Positions 51,155 through 61,240 are shown, counted from the stretch's first letter. The stretch: 64,000 nt of DNA from Ancylobacter gelatini (GCF_022601675.1 NZ_JAKVIL010000013.1:1-64000); one strand, 5' to 3'. Numbers and translations: made by a program. The notes: a model not told the origin generated them from the sequence alone.

Positions 51155-53026
51155 ATGCCGCTCCGCCTCCTGCCCTCGACGCTGGTCGACCGCATCGCCG
51201 CCGGCGAGGTGGTGGAGCGCCCGGCCGCGGCGCTCAAGGAGATCGTCGAGAACGCCCTCGACGCCGGAGCCCGGCGCATCGAGGTGGTGATCGACGGCGG
51301 CGGTCGCCGGCTGATGCGCGTCACCGACGATGGCGGCGGCATGGGCCCGTCCGATCTGAGCCTCGCCGTCGAGCGTCACGCCACCTCCAAGCTCGACGAT
51401 GAGGACCTGCTGGCCATCGACACGCTCGGTTTTCGCGGCGAGGCGCTGCCGTCGATCGGCGCGGTGGCCCGGCTCTCCATCGCCTCCCGCCCGCCCGGTG
51501 CCGAGACGGCCTTCGAGATTCGCGTCGAGGGCGGGGAGAAATCCGCCCCGCGCCCGACCGCGCTCGGCCACGGCACCCGTGTCGAGGTGCGCGACCTGTT
51601 CTTCGCCACCCCGGCGCGGCTGAAATTCCTGAAATCCGAGCGCGCCGAGACCGCCGCCGCGATCGACGTGGTGCGCCGGCTCGCGCTCGCCCGCCCCGAC
51701 GTCGGCTTCACGCTCGCCACCGATGAACGCCCGCCGGTGAGTTGGCCGGCGCGCACCGCCGATTCCGCCGGTCGGCGCGCCCGAATCGCCGATGTTCTGG
51801 GTCATGAGGTGGCGCGAAATGCGCTCGATATTTCCGGCCTGCGCGAGGGCGCGCGCCTGGAAGGCCTCGCGGGCCTGCCGACCTTCTCCAAGGCCAACTC
51901 GCTGTCGCAATATCTGTTCGTCAATGGACGGCCGGTGCGCGACAAGGTGCTGATCGGCGCCATCCGTGCCGCCTATGCCGACCTCCTGCCCTCCGACCGC
52001 CACCCGGTCACCGTTCTGTTCCTCGATATCGACCCGCGCGAGGTCGATGTGAACGTGCACCCGGCCAAGACCGAGGTGCGGTTCCGCGACGCCGGCAATG
52101 TTCGCGCCCTGATCGTGCGCACGCTCACCGACGCGCTCACCGCCGGCGTGCCGCGCACCGCCTCCACCGCCGCCGATCGGCTGGCCGATCTGGCACGTCC
52201 CGGCCTGTCGCCCACCCTGCCGGCACAACCCTCCCGCTGGAGCGGCGAGCGCTCGGCGAGCGGTCCGTTCGACTGGCGCCAGAGCTGGGCGGCGCCCGAG
52301 CCCGTGCCCGCGGGCGGCTTCGCGGAAACCGCGCAGGCCGCCTTCGAGCTGCCGCCTTACGCCTCCGCCGGCGGGCTGGCGCTCGACGCCACGCCCTCCG
52401 TCGATGCCCGCGCCCATGAGGCAGCCCCGTCGGCCGAGCTGGTGGAGCGTCCGCTAGGGGCCGCGCGCGCGCAGCTCCACGAGACCTACATCATCGCCCA
52501 GACCTCCGAGGGCGTGGTGATCATCGACCAGCATGCCGCCCACGAGCGCATCGTCTATGAGAAGCTGAAGGCCGCCATGGCGCGCGACGGCCTCGCCCGG
52601 CAGATGCTGCTGGTGCCCCTCGTGGTCGATCTCGATCCGTCCGACGCCGCGCGGCTTGCCGAGCGTGCCGAGGCGCTGGAGACTCTCGGCCTCGTGGTCG
52701 AGCCGTTCGGCCCCGGCGCGCTGCTGGTGCGCGAGGTGCCGGCGCTGCTGGGCGACGCCGATATTTCCAAGCTGCTGCGTGAGCTTGCCGAGCACGCGGC
52801 GGAATGGGACGATGCCCTGCCGTTGGAACGGCGCCTGCTCCATGTCGCCGCCACCATGGCCTGCCACGGCTCGGTGCGCGCCGGGCGCCGGCTGCGTGTC
52901 GAGGAGATGAACGCCCTGCTGCGCGAGATGGAACAGACCCCCAATGCCGGCCAGTGCAACCATGGCCGGCCGACCTTCGTCACCCTGTCGCTCGCCGATG
53001 TCGAGCGGCTGTTCGCGCGAAGGTAG
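51155..53026 (+). CDS. mutL: DNA mismatch repair protein MutL
   Basis: This 623-residue protein links MutS to strand incision in mismatch repair. The N-terminal GHKL ATPase shows LVDRIAAGEVVERPAAALKEIVENALDAGA, TDDGGGM, HATSKL, and GFRGEALPSIGAV. A disordered linker (about 340-440) precedes the dimerisation domain. That domain holds the endonuclease metal motif DQHAAHERIVYE near residues 457-468, plus ACHGSVRAG and QCNHGRPT near the C terminus. These show that this MutL cuts DNA itself, unlike E. coli MutL. It lies between the polyamine permease gene and a PuuB-like oxidase gene, 6 bases before the latter. Confidence 0.97.
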   Translation: MPLRLLPSTLVDRIAAGEVVERPAAALKEIVENALDAGARRIEVVIDGGGRRLMRVTDDGGGMGPSDLSLAVERHATSKLDDEDLLAIDTLGFRGEALPSIGAVARLSIASRPPGAETAFEIRVEGGEKSAPRPTALGHGTRVEVRDLFFATPARLKFLKSERAETAAAIDVVRRLALARPDVGFTLATDERPPVSWPARTADSAGRRARIADVLGHEVARNALDISGLREGARLEGLAGLPTFSKANSLSQYLFVNGRPVRDKVLIGAIRAAYADLLPSDRHPVTVLFLDIDPREVDVNVHPAKTEVRFRDAGNVRALIVRTLTDALTAGVPRTASTAADRLADLARPGLSPTLPAQPSRWSGERSASGPFDWRQSWAAPEPVPAGGFAETAQAAFELPPYASAGGLALDATPSVDARAHEAAPSAELVERPLGAARAQLHETYIIAQTSEGVVIIDQHAAHERIVYEKLKAAMARDGLARQMLLVPLVVDLDPSDAARLAERAEALETLGLVVEPFGPGALLVREVPALLGDADISKLLRELAEHAAEWDDALPLERRLLHVAATMACHGSVRAGRRLRVEEMNALLREMEQTPNAGQCNHGRPTFVTLSLADVERLFARR

Positions 53027-53032
53027 AGCGCC

Positions 53033-54310
53033 TTGTTCGACAAGGATCACCCGAAAAGCTGGTACGCCGCGACGGTGGACCTGCCCGCTCCGCTGCCCGA
53101 GCTCGTCGGCCCGGTGCGCTGCGATGTCTGCGTCGTCGGCGGTGGCTATACCGGGCTGTCCGCCGCGCTCTATCTCGCGGAAGCCGGGCTCGACGTGGTG
53201 CTGCTGGAGGCCTCGCGCCTCGGCTCGGGCGCCTCGGGCCGCAATGGCGGGCAGATCCATTCCGGCCAGCGCCGCGATCAGGACTGGCTGGAGGCGCAGA
53301 CGGGGCTCGACAACGCCAAGGCGCTGTGGCGCCTCGCCGAGGACGCCAAGGGCCACCTCTACGCCCTCATCGCGCGTCTCGGCATCGTCTGCGATGTCCG
53401 GCCGGGGCTGATCGTCGCCGACCACAAGCCCGGTTATGTCGCCCACAGCCACGCCTATGCGAAGAAGCTCAACGAGGTCTACGACTATCCCGACGCCGCC
53501 CCGCTCTCGCGCGAGGAATTGCGGGCGCTGGTCGGCTCGGACGCCTATCACGGCGGCATGATCGATCACGGGGGCGGGCATCTGCACCCGCTCAAGCTGG
53601 CGCTGGGCCTCGCCAGGGCCGCGCAGGACGCCGGCGCCCGCATGTTCGAACGCTCGCGCGCGCTCACCGTCACCGAGGGCGCGAAAGTGTCGGTGACCAC
53701 CGCGAAGGGCGTGGTCGAGGCGGACTGGGTGCTGGAATGCGGCGATGGCCTGCAGGATGGCCTCGACCGGCGCGTCGACCGTTATGTGATGCCGATCGCC
53801 AATTACATCGCCGCCACCGAGCCGCTCGGGGGGCGCGCGCGCGACGTGATCGCCAACGGCGCCGCCGTCGCCGATTCCCGTTTCGTGGTGAATTATTACC
53901 GTTTGAGCCCAGACGGGCGGCTGCTGTTTGGTGGTGGCGAAAGCTACACCCGCCGGCTGCGCTCCGATCCGGGCGCCTTCGTGCGGCCCTACATGCTGAA
54001 AATCTTTCCGCAGCTCGCCGATGTGCGCATTGATTACGGCTGGGGTGGACTGCTGGGCATCACCATGACCCGGATGCCCTTCGTGCGGAAACTCTCGCCG
54101 CGCGTGCTCACGGCCGCGGGCTATTCCGGGCAGGGCGTGATGCTCGCGCCCTATTTCGGGATGATTCTGGCGGAAGCCGTGGCGGGGCAACTCGGCCGGT
54201 TCGATTTGCTCGCCGGCCTGCCGGTGCCGGCCTTTCCGGGCGGGCCGGTCATGCGCTGGCCGCTGCTGGCGGCCGGTCTCACCTATTACGCCCTGCGCGA
54301 CAGGTTCTGA
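53033..54310 (+). CDS. FAD-dependent oxidoreductase, gamma-glutamylputrescine oxidase-like
   Basis: This 425-residue flavoprotein of the DAO/GlyOx family has the dinucleotide-binding motif CDVCVVGGGYTGLSAALYLAEAGLDVVLLEA, the ASGRNGGQIHSGQRRDQ block typical of PuuB and related oxidases, and the C-terminal YGWGGLLGITMTRMPFV with AGYSGQGVMLAPYFGMILAEA. PuuB oxidises gamma-glutamylputrescine to the aldehyde, with hydrogen peroxide. This fits the PuuA-like and Pot-like genes upstream. The TTG start at 53033 directly follows mutL; AGAGCG nearby is a weak ribosome binding site. It overlaps the DedA gene by one base. Confidence 0.88.
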   Translation: MFDKDHPKSWYAATVDLPAPLPELVGPVRCDVCVVGGGYTGLSAALYLAEAGLDVVLLEASRLGSGASGRNGGQIHSGQRRDQDWLEAQTGLDNAKALWRLAEDAKGHLYALIARLGIVCDVRPGLIVADHKPGYVAHSHAYAKKLNEVYDYPDAAPLSREELRALVGSDAYHGGMIDHGGGHLHPLKLALGLARAAQDAGARMFERSRALTVTEGAKVSVTTAKGVVEADWVLECGDGLQDGLDRRVDRYVMPIANYIAATEPLGGRARDVIANGAAVADSRFVVNYYRLSPDGRLLFGGGESYTRRLRSDPGAFVRPYMLKIFPQLADVRIDYGWGGLLGITMTRMPFVRKLSPRVLTAAGYSGQGVMLAPYFGMILAEAVAGQLGRFDLLAGLPVPAFPGGPVMRWPLLAAGLTYYALRDRF

Positions 54311-54849
54311 TGGACGCTGCTTTCCCGGAATTCGAGGCTTATGCGCGCGACGCGCTCGCCTTCATCGAGGCCCACGGCCATTGGGCGCCGGCTATCGCCT
54401 TCGCGCTGGCCTTTGGCGAATCGCTGGCGGTGATTTCGCTGTTTGTGCCGGCGACCTTCATCCTCATCGGGCTCGGCCCGCTGATCGAGGCCGGCGGCAT
54501 CGCCTTCCTGCCGGTCTGGTTGGGCGCCATGCTTGGCGCCACTCTGGGGGACGCGCTGTCCTATTGGGTCGGCTTCCATTTCAAGGACGGCGTGCGGCGT
54601 ATCTGGCCGCTCTCGCGCTATCCCGGCATCATCGAGCCCGGCGAACGCTTCTTCCACCGCTTCGGCACTTGGAGCGTGTTTCTCGGCCGGTTCTCCGGGC
54701 CGCTGCGCGCCGTGGTGCCGCTGGTCGCCGGCATGTTCGCCATGCCCCAGTTGCTGTTCCAGATGGCCAACATCGCCTCGGCCATGCTCTGGGCCTTCCT
54801 GCTGCTCGCGCCCGGCGCGGCGGCGGTGAAGTACTGGACCGGGGGATAA
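54310..54849 (+). CDS. DedA/SNARE-associated family membrane protein
   Basis: This 179-residue protein with four to five hydrophobic segments matches the DedA family. It has FALAFGESLAVISLFVPATFILIGLGPLIEAG, the amphipathic GAMLGATLGDALSYWVGFHF and FFHRFGTWSVFLGRFSGPLRAVVPLVAGMFAM, with conserved Glu, Gly-Arg and Pro residues. DedA proteins are thought to act as lipid (undecaprenyl phosphate) flippases. It starts on the stop codon of the oxidase gene, so the two are probably co-translated. Its length is slightly short for the family (about 200). Confidence 0.9.
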   Translation: MDAAFPEFEAYARDALAFIEAHGHWAPAIAFALAFGESLAVISLFVPATFILIGLGPLIEAGGIAFLPVWLGAMLGATLGDALSYWVGFHFKDGVRRIWPLSRYPGIIEPGERFFHRFGTWSVFLGRFSGPLRAVVPLVAGMFAMPQLLFQMANIASAMLWAFLLLAPGAAAVKYWTGG

Positions 54850-54895
54850 GGCGGAAGCCGGGCGCCCGGCTCGGGCCGGCGGGCGGCGCGCGCAA

Positions 54896-55120
54896 CTATT
54901 CGGCGGCTTCCTTGGGCGATTGGCCCTTCTTCCTCTCGTGGCGCGCTTTGGCGGGCAGCACGAGATCGAATTCGGCGAGTTCGGTTTCGGTGGGCATCGA
55001 ACTGTCAGGGTCCGCCTTTGCCGCCGCGATGATCTGCTCGTCCGTCAGCGCATCGACCTTCGCCCAGTCGAACTCGCGCAACAGACGTTCAGCTTCCTTC
55101 GATGGCTTGTGCGAAGACAC
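54896..55120 (-). CDS. BrnA-like antitoxin
   Basis: This 74-residue acidic protein has no strong motif beyond WAKVDALTDEQIIAAAKADPDSSMPTETELAEFDLVLP. This resembles antitoxins of the BrnA/DUF4415 type in which an acidic DEQI-A-DPD-P-T-EL stretch precedes a basic tail. The identification rests mainly on context: it directly follows, and overlaps by 32 bases, a BrnT-like toxin frame on the same strand. The C-terminal tail (AKARHERKKGQSPKEAAE) is basic and could bind DNA. It appears intact while its partner is broken. Confidence 0.62.
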   Translation of the reverse strand: MSSHKPSKEAERLLREFDWAKVDALTDEQIIAAAKADPDSSMPTETELAEFDLVLPAKARHERKKGQSPKEAAE

Positions 55121-55382
55121 GTCTCTCGCTCCGATGCGCTCGCCTCACGGATATGGGCCGCCGACGGTGCCCTCTCCAGACGAAGACACATAGTATAACA
55201 CGTCCTCCCACTTCGGCCATTGCTTCGAAGCGCGCGTCGCCGACAACCAGCTTGGGAGATGGACGCTCCAGACGTATGCGGCCGTCAAATATGAATTCGG
55301 CAAAGAGGAGCGGCAAACCATGCTTGGCCCGGTTCGCCGCATCCTTGTCATCGTCTCACTCGAAATCGTCCGTCTCGCCCAT
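55089..55382 (-). pseudogene. BrnT-like toxin gene interrupted by a nonsense codon
   Basis: Reading from the ATG at 55382 gives MGETDDFE, then a TGA at 55356-55358, then DDDKDAANRAKHGLPLLFAE and onward without another stop to 55089, for 97 residues in all. BrnT toxins share an N-terminal FEWD...N..KHG motif, so the TGA replaces the conserved Trp (TGG) by a single base. The rest matches BrnT: a central RFEAMAEVGGRVILCVFVWR and the RRPISVRRAHRSERRVF end that carries the Arg-rich RNase core. Translation could only resume from the TTG at 55316, which would lack the N-terminal helix. The toxin is probably inactive. Confidence 0.78.
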
Positions 55383-55499
55383 TTAAAGCAGCCTTGAAAA
55401 CTGATTTCAGCGCGGGCTAGCGGACTCGGTTGGCAGTCGGTGCAATCAATTTCACGAGCGGTGCCTTGGTTGGTCCACCGATCTGTCGCCCTAAACGCA

Positions 55500-55524
55500 C
55501 ATGGCCGGGACAAGCCCGGCCATG
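55500..55524. repeat. REP-like palindrome upstream of ilvC's 3' end
   Basis: A 10-bp stem, CATGGCCGGG/CCCGGCCATG, has the loop ACAAG and is followed by ACGTCGTTT. The tail CCATGACGTCGTT is shared with the element at 59275-59355. Together they indicate one dispersed intergenic repeat family. It may also end the ilvC transcript. Confidence 0.75.
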
Positions 55525-55551
55525 ACGTCGTTTCAGATGAGCGGATGAGGC

Positions 55552-57250
<1,699 letters not shown>

Positions 57251-57263
57251 CGCCGCCGAAAAT

Positions 57264-57281
57264 CCGTACCGTACGTTACGG
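57264..57281. promoter_or_regulatory. Probable TetR operator
   Basis: CCGTACCGTACGTTACGG is symmetric at 16 of 18 positions around a central CGTACG. It lies 14 bases upstream of the TetR gene start, within the gap shared with the divergent MFS gene. The position and form are typical of TetR-family operators. Confidence 0.72.
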
Positions 57282-57450
57282 TTCCGTCGTATAGCAGGTT
57301 GTCGGCGTGCTGCAAGGTGCTGGTGTGCTATCGCATTGCTCCCAAGCGGGATATTTATCCCGGTGAAGTGGGCGGTACCTTGGTCTGTCGCCGTGATCGG
57401 GCATCCGGCAGGCGCGGCCGGACGTGGCCGGACATTCAGGGGAGTGCGCG

Positions 57451-58647
57451 ATGACCAGACAGCAGCCGGCGGAACGAGGCCTCCTGCCATTCATCGGTAT
57501 CGCGTTCATCTATCTGATGATCATGGCGGCGACGACCGTGCCGACGCCGCTCTATCCCATCTACCAGCAGCGGATGGATTTCTCCCTGTTCATGGGAACG
57601 GTGATCTTCGCCACCTATGTGGTCGGCGTGCTGATCGCGTTGCTCTGCTTTGGCCGTGCCTCCGACACGGTGGGCCGGCGGCCCCTGCTGGGAGCGGCGG
57701 TAGGCTCGTCGCTGATCTCCACCGGATTGATGCTGCTGAGTGACCTGTTCATGGGCGACGCGCTGCCGATCCTGCTGGTCGGGCGCTTGTTTGCCGGGCT
57801 CGCCGTGGGCTTGTTCGTGGGCGCGGGTACGGCGGCGTTGATCGAGCTTGCGCCGGAAGGGCTCAAGGCCAAGGCGCCATTCATCTCCACGGCGGTGAAC
57901 GCCCTCGGCCTCGGCTTCGGCCCGTTGCTCGCCGGCGTGATGGTCGAGACGGTGCCGCCGCCGCTGCAGTCGGTGTACTGGGTGCTCATCGCCACGCTCG
58001 TGCTCGGCCTGGTCATCGTCTGGCAGGCTCCGGAGACGGTGACGGTCAAGCGCGGCGCGCGGCCGCACATGCAGCGCCTCTCCCTGCCGCCGGAAGCCCG
58101 CGCGCCGTTCCTCAAGGCCGCGGTGCCCGGCTTCACGGGTTTCGCCGTGCTGGGGTTGTTCGGCGCGGTGTCGCCGGATCTGCTGCACAAGATGGGGGTG
58201 AACAATGCCATCGATCAGGGGCTGATCATCTTCGCCGTGTTCGCCGTCTCCGGTGCGACACAACTGGTGGTGAAGCCGTTGCCGCTGGCGCGGACCATGC
58301 AGGTGGGCTGCGCTTTGCTCGCGGTGGGCGTGGGGGTGATCCTCGCCTCGGTGCTGCGTGAATCCTGGCCGTTGCTGCTGGTCGGCGGTGGGATCAGCGC
58401 GGCGGGATGGGGCGCGACATTTGCCAAGGGCCTCGCCAATGTCAGCCAGTCGGTCGAGGAGACGCAGAGGGCCGGCGTCACCTCGGCGCTGTTCGTGTGC
58501 TTCTATGTCGGGCTCACCGCGCCGGCGGTCGGTGTCGGTGCGGCGGCACTGAAATGGGGGCTGGCGGATTCCACCGTCGCCTTCGCCATCATCATGGCGG
58601 TGCTGGCGCTGTGTGCGCTGCTGATGAACCTGCGCACCGAGCGCTAG
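57451..58647 (+). CDS. MFS transporter, probable drug/metabolite exporter
   Basis: This 398-residue protein has 12 predicted membrane helices and major facilitator motifs, including GRASDTVGRRPLLGAAVG (motif A) after helix 2 and LFAGLAVGLFVGAGTAALIELAP (motif near helix 4-5). The start PFIGIAFIYLMIMAATTVPTPLYPIYQQR is typical of small-molecule exporters in this family. Its substrate is unknown. The ATG at 57451 has AGGGGAG 6 bases upstream. It is divergent from a TetR-type regulator with a palindromic operator between them, suggesting induction by a compound that it exports. Confidence 0.9.
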   Translation: MTRQQPAERGLLPFIGIAFIYLMIMAATTVPTPLYPIYQQRMDFSLFMGTVIFATYVVGVLIALLCFGRASDTVGRRPLLGAAVGSSLISTGLMLLSDLFMGDALPILLVGRLFAGLAVGLFVGAGTAALIELAPEGLKAKAPFISTAVNALGLGFGPLLAGVMVETVPPPLQSVYWVLIATLVLGLVIVWQAPETVTVKRGARPHMQRLSLPPEARAPFLKAAVPGFTGFAVLGLFGAVSPDLLHKMGVNNAIDQGLIIFAVFAVSGATQLVVKPLPLARTMQVGCALLAVGVGVILASVLRESWPLLLVGGGISAAGWGATFAKGLANVSQSVEETQRAGVTSALFVCFYVGLTAPAVGVGAAALKWGLADSTVAFAIIMAVLALCALLMNLRTER

Positions 58648-58704
58648 CTCAGGCATTTGTCGGGGAGCGGCGCTGCGCACAAGCCACGCTGCGCCGCCCG
58701 CGCC

Positions 58705-59220
58705 TCACATCCCCTCGGGACCGCGGCCGATGGCGGCGACGCCGGTGCGCGACACCTCGACGAGGCCCAGCGGTTCCAGCAGCGAGACGAACTGGTCGAT
58801 CTTGTCCGGCTTGCCGGTGATCTCGAACACGAAGCTCTCCAGCGTGGTGTCGACCGTGCGGGCGCGGAAACTGTCGGCGATCAGCAGGGCTTCCTGCCGG
58901 ATCTCGCCCTTGCCGCGCACCTTGATCAGGGCGAGCTCGCGCTCCACCGCCTTGCCGACCACGGTGAGGTCGACCACGCGATGCACCGGCACCAGCCGGT
59001 CGAGCTGGCTCTTGATCTGCTCGATGATCGGCGGGGCGCCGGTGGTCACGACGGTGATGCGGGAGAGCTTGGAATCGTGGCTCACCTCGGAGACGGTGAG
59101 ACTGTCGATGTTGTAGCCGCGCCCGGAAAACAGGCCGACGATGCGGGCGAGAACGCCCGGCTCATTGTCGACCAGCATGGAGAGGGTGTGGCGTTCGATC
59201 GGTTCGGCGGGGGAGGACAT
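58705..59220 (-). CDS. ilvN: Acetolactate synthase small (regulatory) subunit
   Basis: This 171-residue regulatory subunit binds valine to inhibit acetolactate synthase. It has the N-terminal ACT domain (RHTLSMLVDNEPGVLARIVGLFSGRGYNIDSLTVSE) and the conserved QLDRLVPVHRVVDLT and RELALIKVRGKGEIRQEALLIADSFRA. A C-terminal domain completes it (FVFEITGKPDKIDQFVSLLEPLGLVEVSRTGVAAIGRG). It follows ilvI on the same strand after 145 bases that contain a REP-like repeat. The start at 59220 gives the usual length, with only a weak ribosome binding site. Confidence 0.96.
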   Translation of the reverse strand: MSSPAEPIERHTLSMLVDNEPGVLARIVGLFSGRGYNIDSLTVSEVSHDSKLSRITVVTTGAPPIIEQIKSQLDRLVPVHRVVDLTVVGKAVERELALIKVRGKGEIRQEALLIADSFRARTVDTTLESFVFEITGKPDKIDQFVSLLEPLGLVEVSRTGVAAIGRGPEGM

Positions 59221-59274
59221 GGGGGCACTCTGAAAAGTCGGCGGATATGGCTTTTGGCAGGCTGTCTGGCCGTC

Positions 59275-59355
59275 ATCCCCGGGCTTGACCCGGGGATCCA
59301 CACGTCAGGACGGGCGTGGACGGCTGGGCGAGGCCAGCCATGACGTCGTTACGCG
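59275..59355. repeat. REP-like composite palindrome between ilvI and ilvN
   Basis: ATCCCCGGG/CCCGGGGAT with loop CTTGA is followed, about 25 bases later, by GGCTGG/CCAGCC and the tail CCATGACGTCGTT. The same tail follows the palindrome near ilvC. Elements of this type are very common between genes in Hyphomicrobiales. The right end of the repeat overlaps the distal few bases of the ilvI 3' region. Confidence 0.78.
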
Positions 59356-59365
59356 CAATGCGCTG

Positions 59366-61126
59366 TCACACCAGCATCTTGCCTTCCTCGCTGATCGCGT
59401 CGTCCAGCGCCTCGGGATGGTCGGGCATGATCATCTCGTTGTGCGGCTTGCCCGACGGGATCATGGGCAGCACGTTTTCCATCTTGTCGACCAGGCAGTC
59501 GAACAGCACCGGGCGGTCGACGTTCAGCATTTCCTGGATCGCGCCGTCGAGGTCGCCGGGGCGATGGCAGCGTATGCCGACGCCGCCATAGGCTTCGGCC
59601 AGCTTCACGAAATCGGGCAGCGATTCCGAATAGGAATGCGAGTAGCGCCCGCCATGCAGCAGGTCCTGCCACTGGCGCACCATGCCCATATATTCGTTGT
59701 TCAGCACGAAGATCTTCACGGGCAGATTGAACTGCAGCGCGGTGGAGAGTTCCTGCAGGCACATCTGGATCGAGGCCTCGCCGGCAATGTCGATGACGAG
59801 GCTGTCCGGGTGGGCCACCTGCGCGCCGATGGCGGCGGGCAGGCCGTAGCCCATGGTGCCGAGGCCGCCGGAGGTCATCCAGCGGTTCGGCTCCTCGAAG
59901 TGGAAGTGCTGGGCCGCCCACATCTGGTGCTGGCCGACTTCGGTAGTGATGTAGACGTCCTTTTCCTTCACCGCCTCATACAGCCGCTCGATGGCGTATT
60001 GCGGCTTGATGAGGTCGGGGGACTTCACATAGGAGAGCGACTTGCGGGCGCGCCAGCGGTCGATCTCGCCCCACCAGGAGGCGATGGCGCGGCGGTCCGG
60101 CTCGGCCTTCATGGCGCGCCACATGGTGAGCATGTCTTCGAGAACATGCTTCACGTCGCCGATGATCGGGATGTCGATCTTGATGTTCTTGTTGATCGAG
60201 GACGGGTCGATGTCGATGTGGATCTTCTTCGAGTTCGGCGAGAAGGCATCGACGCGGCCGGTGATGCGGTCGTCGAAGCGCGCACCCACGCACACCATGA
60301 CGTCGCAATCATGCATCGCCATGTTGGCTTCATAGGTGCCGTGCATGCCGAGCATGCCGAGCCACTGCCGGTCCGAGGCCGGATACGCGCCGAGCCCCAT
60401 CAGGGTCGAGGTCACCGGATAGCCGGACAGGCGCGCGAACTCACGCAGCAGGCGCGAGGCCTCCGGCCCGGAATTGATGACGCCGCCGCCGGTGTAGAAC
60501 ACCGGGCGCTTGGCCTTGGCCAGCAGCTCGACGGCCGCCTTGACCTTCTCCGGGTCGCCCTTGAGGCGCGGCTGGTAGGTCTTGTGCTGGATGTTCTCGG
60601 GGCCGACATAGATGCCGCGTGCGAACTGCACGTCCTTCGGGATATCGACCACGACCGGGCCAGGACGCCCGTTCTGCGCGACATAGAACGCCTCGTGCAG
60701 GACACGGGCGAGATCGTTGATGTCGCGGACCAGATAATTGTGCTTGGTGCACGGGCGGGTGATGCCGACCGTATCGCACTCCTGGAACGCGTCCGAGCCG
60801 ATGAGATGGGTCGGAACCTGCCCGGTGATGCACACCACGGGAATCGAATCCAGCAGCGCGTCGGTCAGGCCGGTCACCGCATTGGTGGCGCCGGGGCCGG
60901 AGGTGACGAGCACGACGCCGACCTTGCCCGATGAGCGCGCATAGCCTTCCGCCATGTGCACCGCGCCCTGTTCGTGACGCACCAGGACGTGGCGCACCTG
61001 GTTCTGGTGGAACATGGCGTCGTAGATCGGCAGCACCGCGCCGCCGGGATAGCCGAACATGTGTTCGACGCCCTGATCGATCAGGGCCTGCATCACCATT
61101 TCGGCGCCGGTCATCTCGCGCATCAT
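59366..61126 (-). CDS. ilvI: Acetolactate synthase large (catalytic) subunit
   Basis: This 586-residue thiamine-diphosphate enzyme condenses pyruvate with pyruvate or 2-ketobutyrate at the first common step of branched-chain amino acid synthesis. It has the N-terminal MTGAEMVMQALIDQGVEHMFGYPGGAVLPIYDA with the catalytic Glu in VRHEQGAVHMAEGYAR, the PVVVDIPKDVQ region, and the diphosphate-binding IDIAGEASIQMCLQELSTA...NNEYMGMVRQWQ. The acidic residue of the diphosphate motif is Glu rather than the usual Asp. AAGGA lies 9 bases before the ATG at 61126. A leader peptide gene and terminator hairpin lie upstream, indicating attenuation. Confidence 0.96.
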   Translation of the reverse strand: MMREMTGAEMVMQALIDQGVEHMFGYPGGAVLPIYDAMFHQNQVRHVLVRHEQGAVHMAEGYARSSGKVGVVLVTSGPGATNAVTGLTDALLDSIPVVCITGQVPTHLIGSDAFQECDTVGITRPCTKHNYLVRDINDLARVLHEAFYVAQNGRPGPVVVDIPKDVQFARGIYVGPENIQHKTYQPRLKGDPEKVKAAVELLAKAKRPVFYTGGGVINSGPEASRLLREFARLSGYPVTSTLMGLGAYPASDRQWLGMLGMHGTYEANMAMHDCDVMVCVGARFDDRITGRVDAFSPNSKKIHIDIDPSSINKNIKIDIPIIGDVKHVLEDMLTMWRAMKAEPDRRAIASWWGEIDRWRARKSLSYVKSPDLIKPQYAIERLYEAVKEKDVYITTEVGQHQMWAAQHFHFEEPNRWMTSGGLGTMGYGLPAAIGAQVAHPDSLVIDIAGEASIQMCLQELSTALQFNLPVKIFVLNNEYMGMVRQWQDLLHGGRYSHSYSESLPDFVKLAEAYGGVGIRCHRPGDLDGAIQEMLNVDRPVLFDCLVDKMENVLPMIPSGKPHNEMIMPDHPEALDDAISEEGKMLV

Positions 61127-61170
61127 GGTCCGTTTCCTTTGCACTCGTCGGTCTGTGGCAGGGTCCAGAA

Positions 61171-61194
61171 AATCAAAAGGCCCCGTCAGGGGCC
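61171..61194 (-). terminator. Attenuator terminator upstream of ilvI
   Basis: GGCCCC/GGGGCC with loop TGAC (minus strand), followed by TTTTGATTTT, forms an intrinsic terminator. It lies between the leader peptide and the ilvI start. Relief by ribosome stalling at Ile, Leu or Val codons would allow read-through. Confidence 0.88.
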
Positions 61195-61215
61195 ATGTCG
61201 CGCGTCACCGTTGGG

Positions 61216-61240
61216 CGGAGATGCCGTCAGGCAGTCTCCG
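61216..61240 (-). promoter_or_regulatory. Leader hairpin competing with the ilv attenuator
   Basis: On the minus strand CGGAGA and TGCC pair with GGCA and TCTCCG around the loop TGAC, overlapping the leader peptide stop codon. It shares the TGACGG segment with the terminator stem, so it could act as the pause or antiterminator arm. Confidence 0.65.

Noticed and set aside
55089-55316. Independent small gene starting at the TTG at 55316
   Set aside because: It is the part of the BrnT-like frame after the nonsense codon; it lacks the conserved N-terminal motif and has no convincing ribosome binding site.
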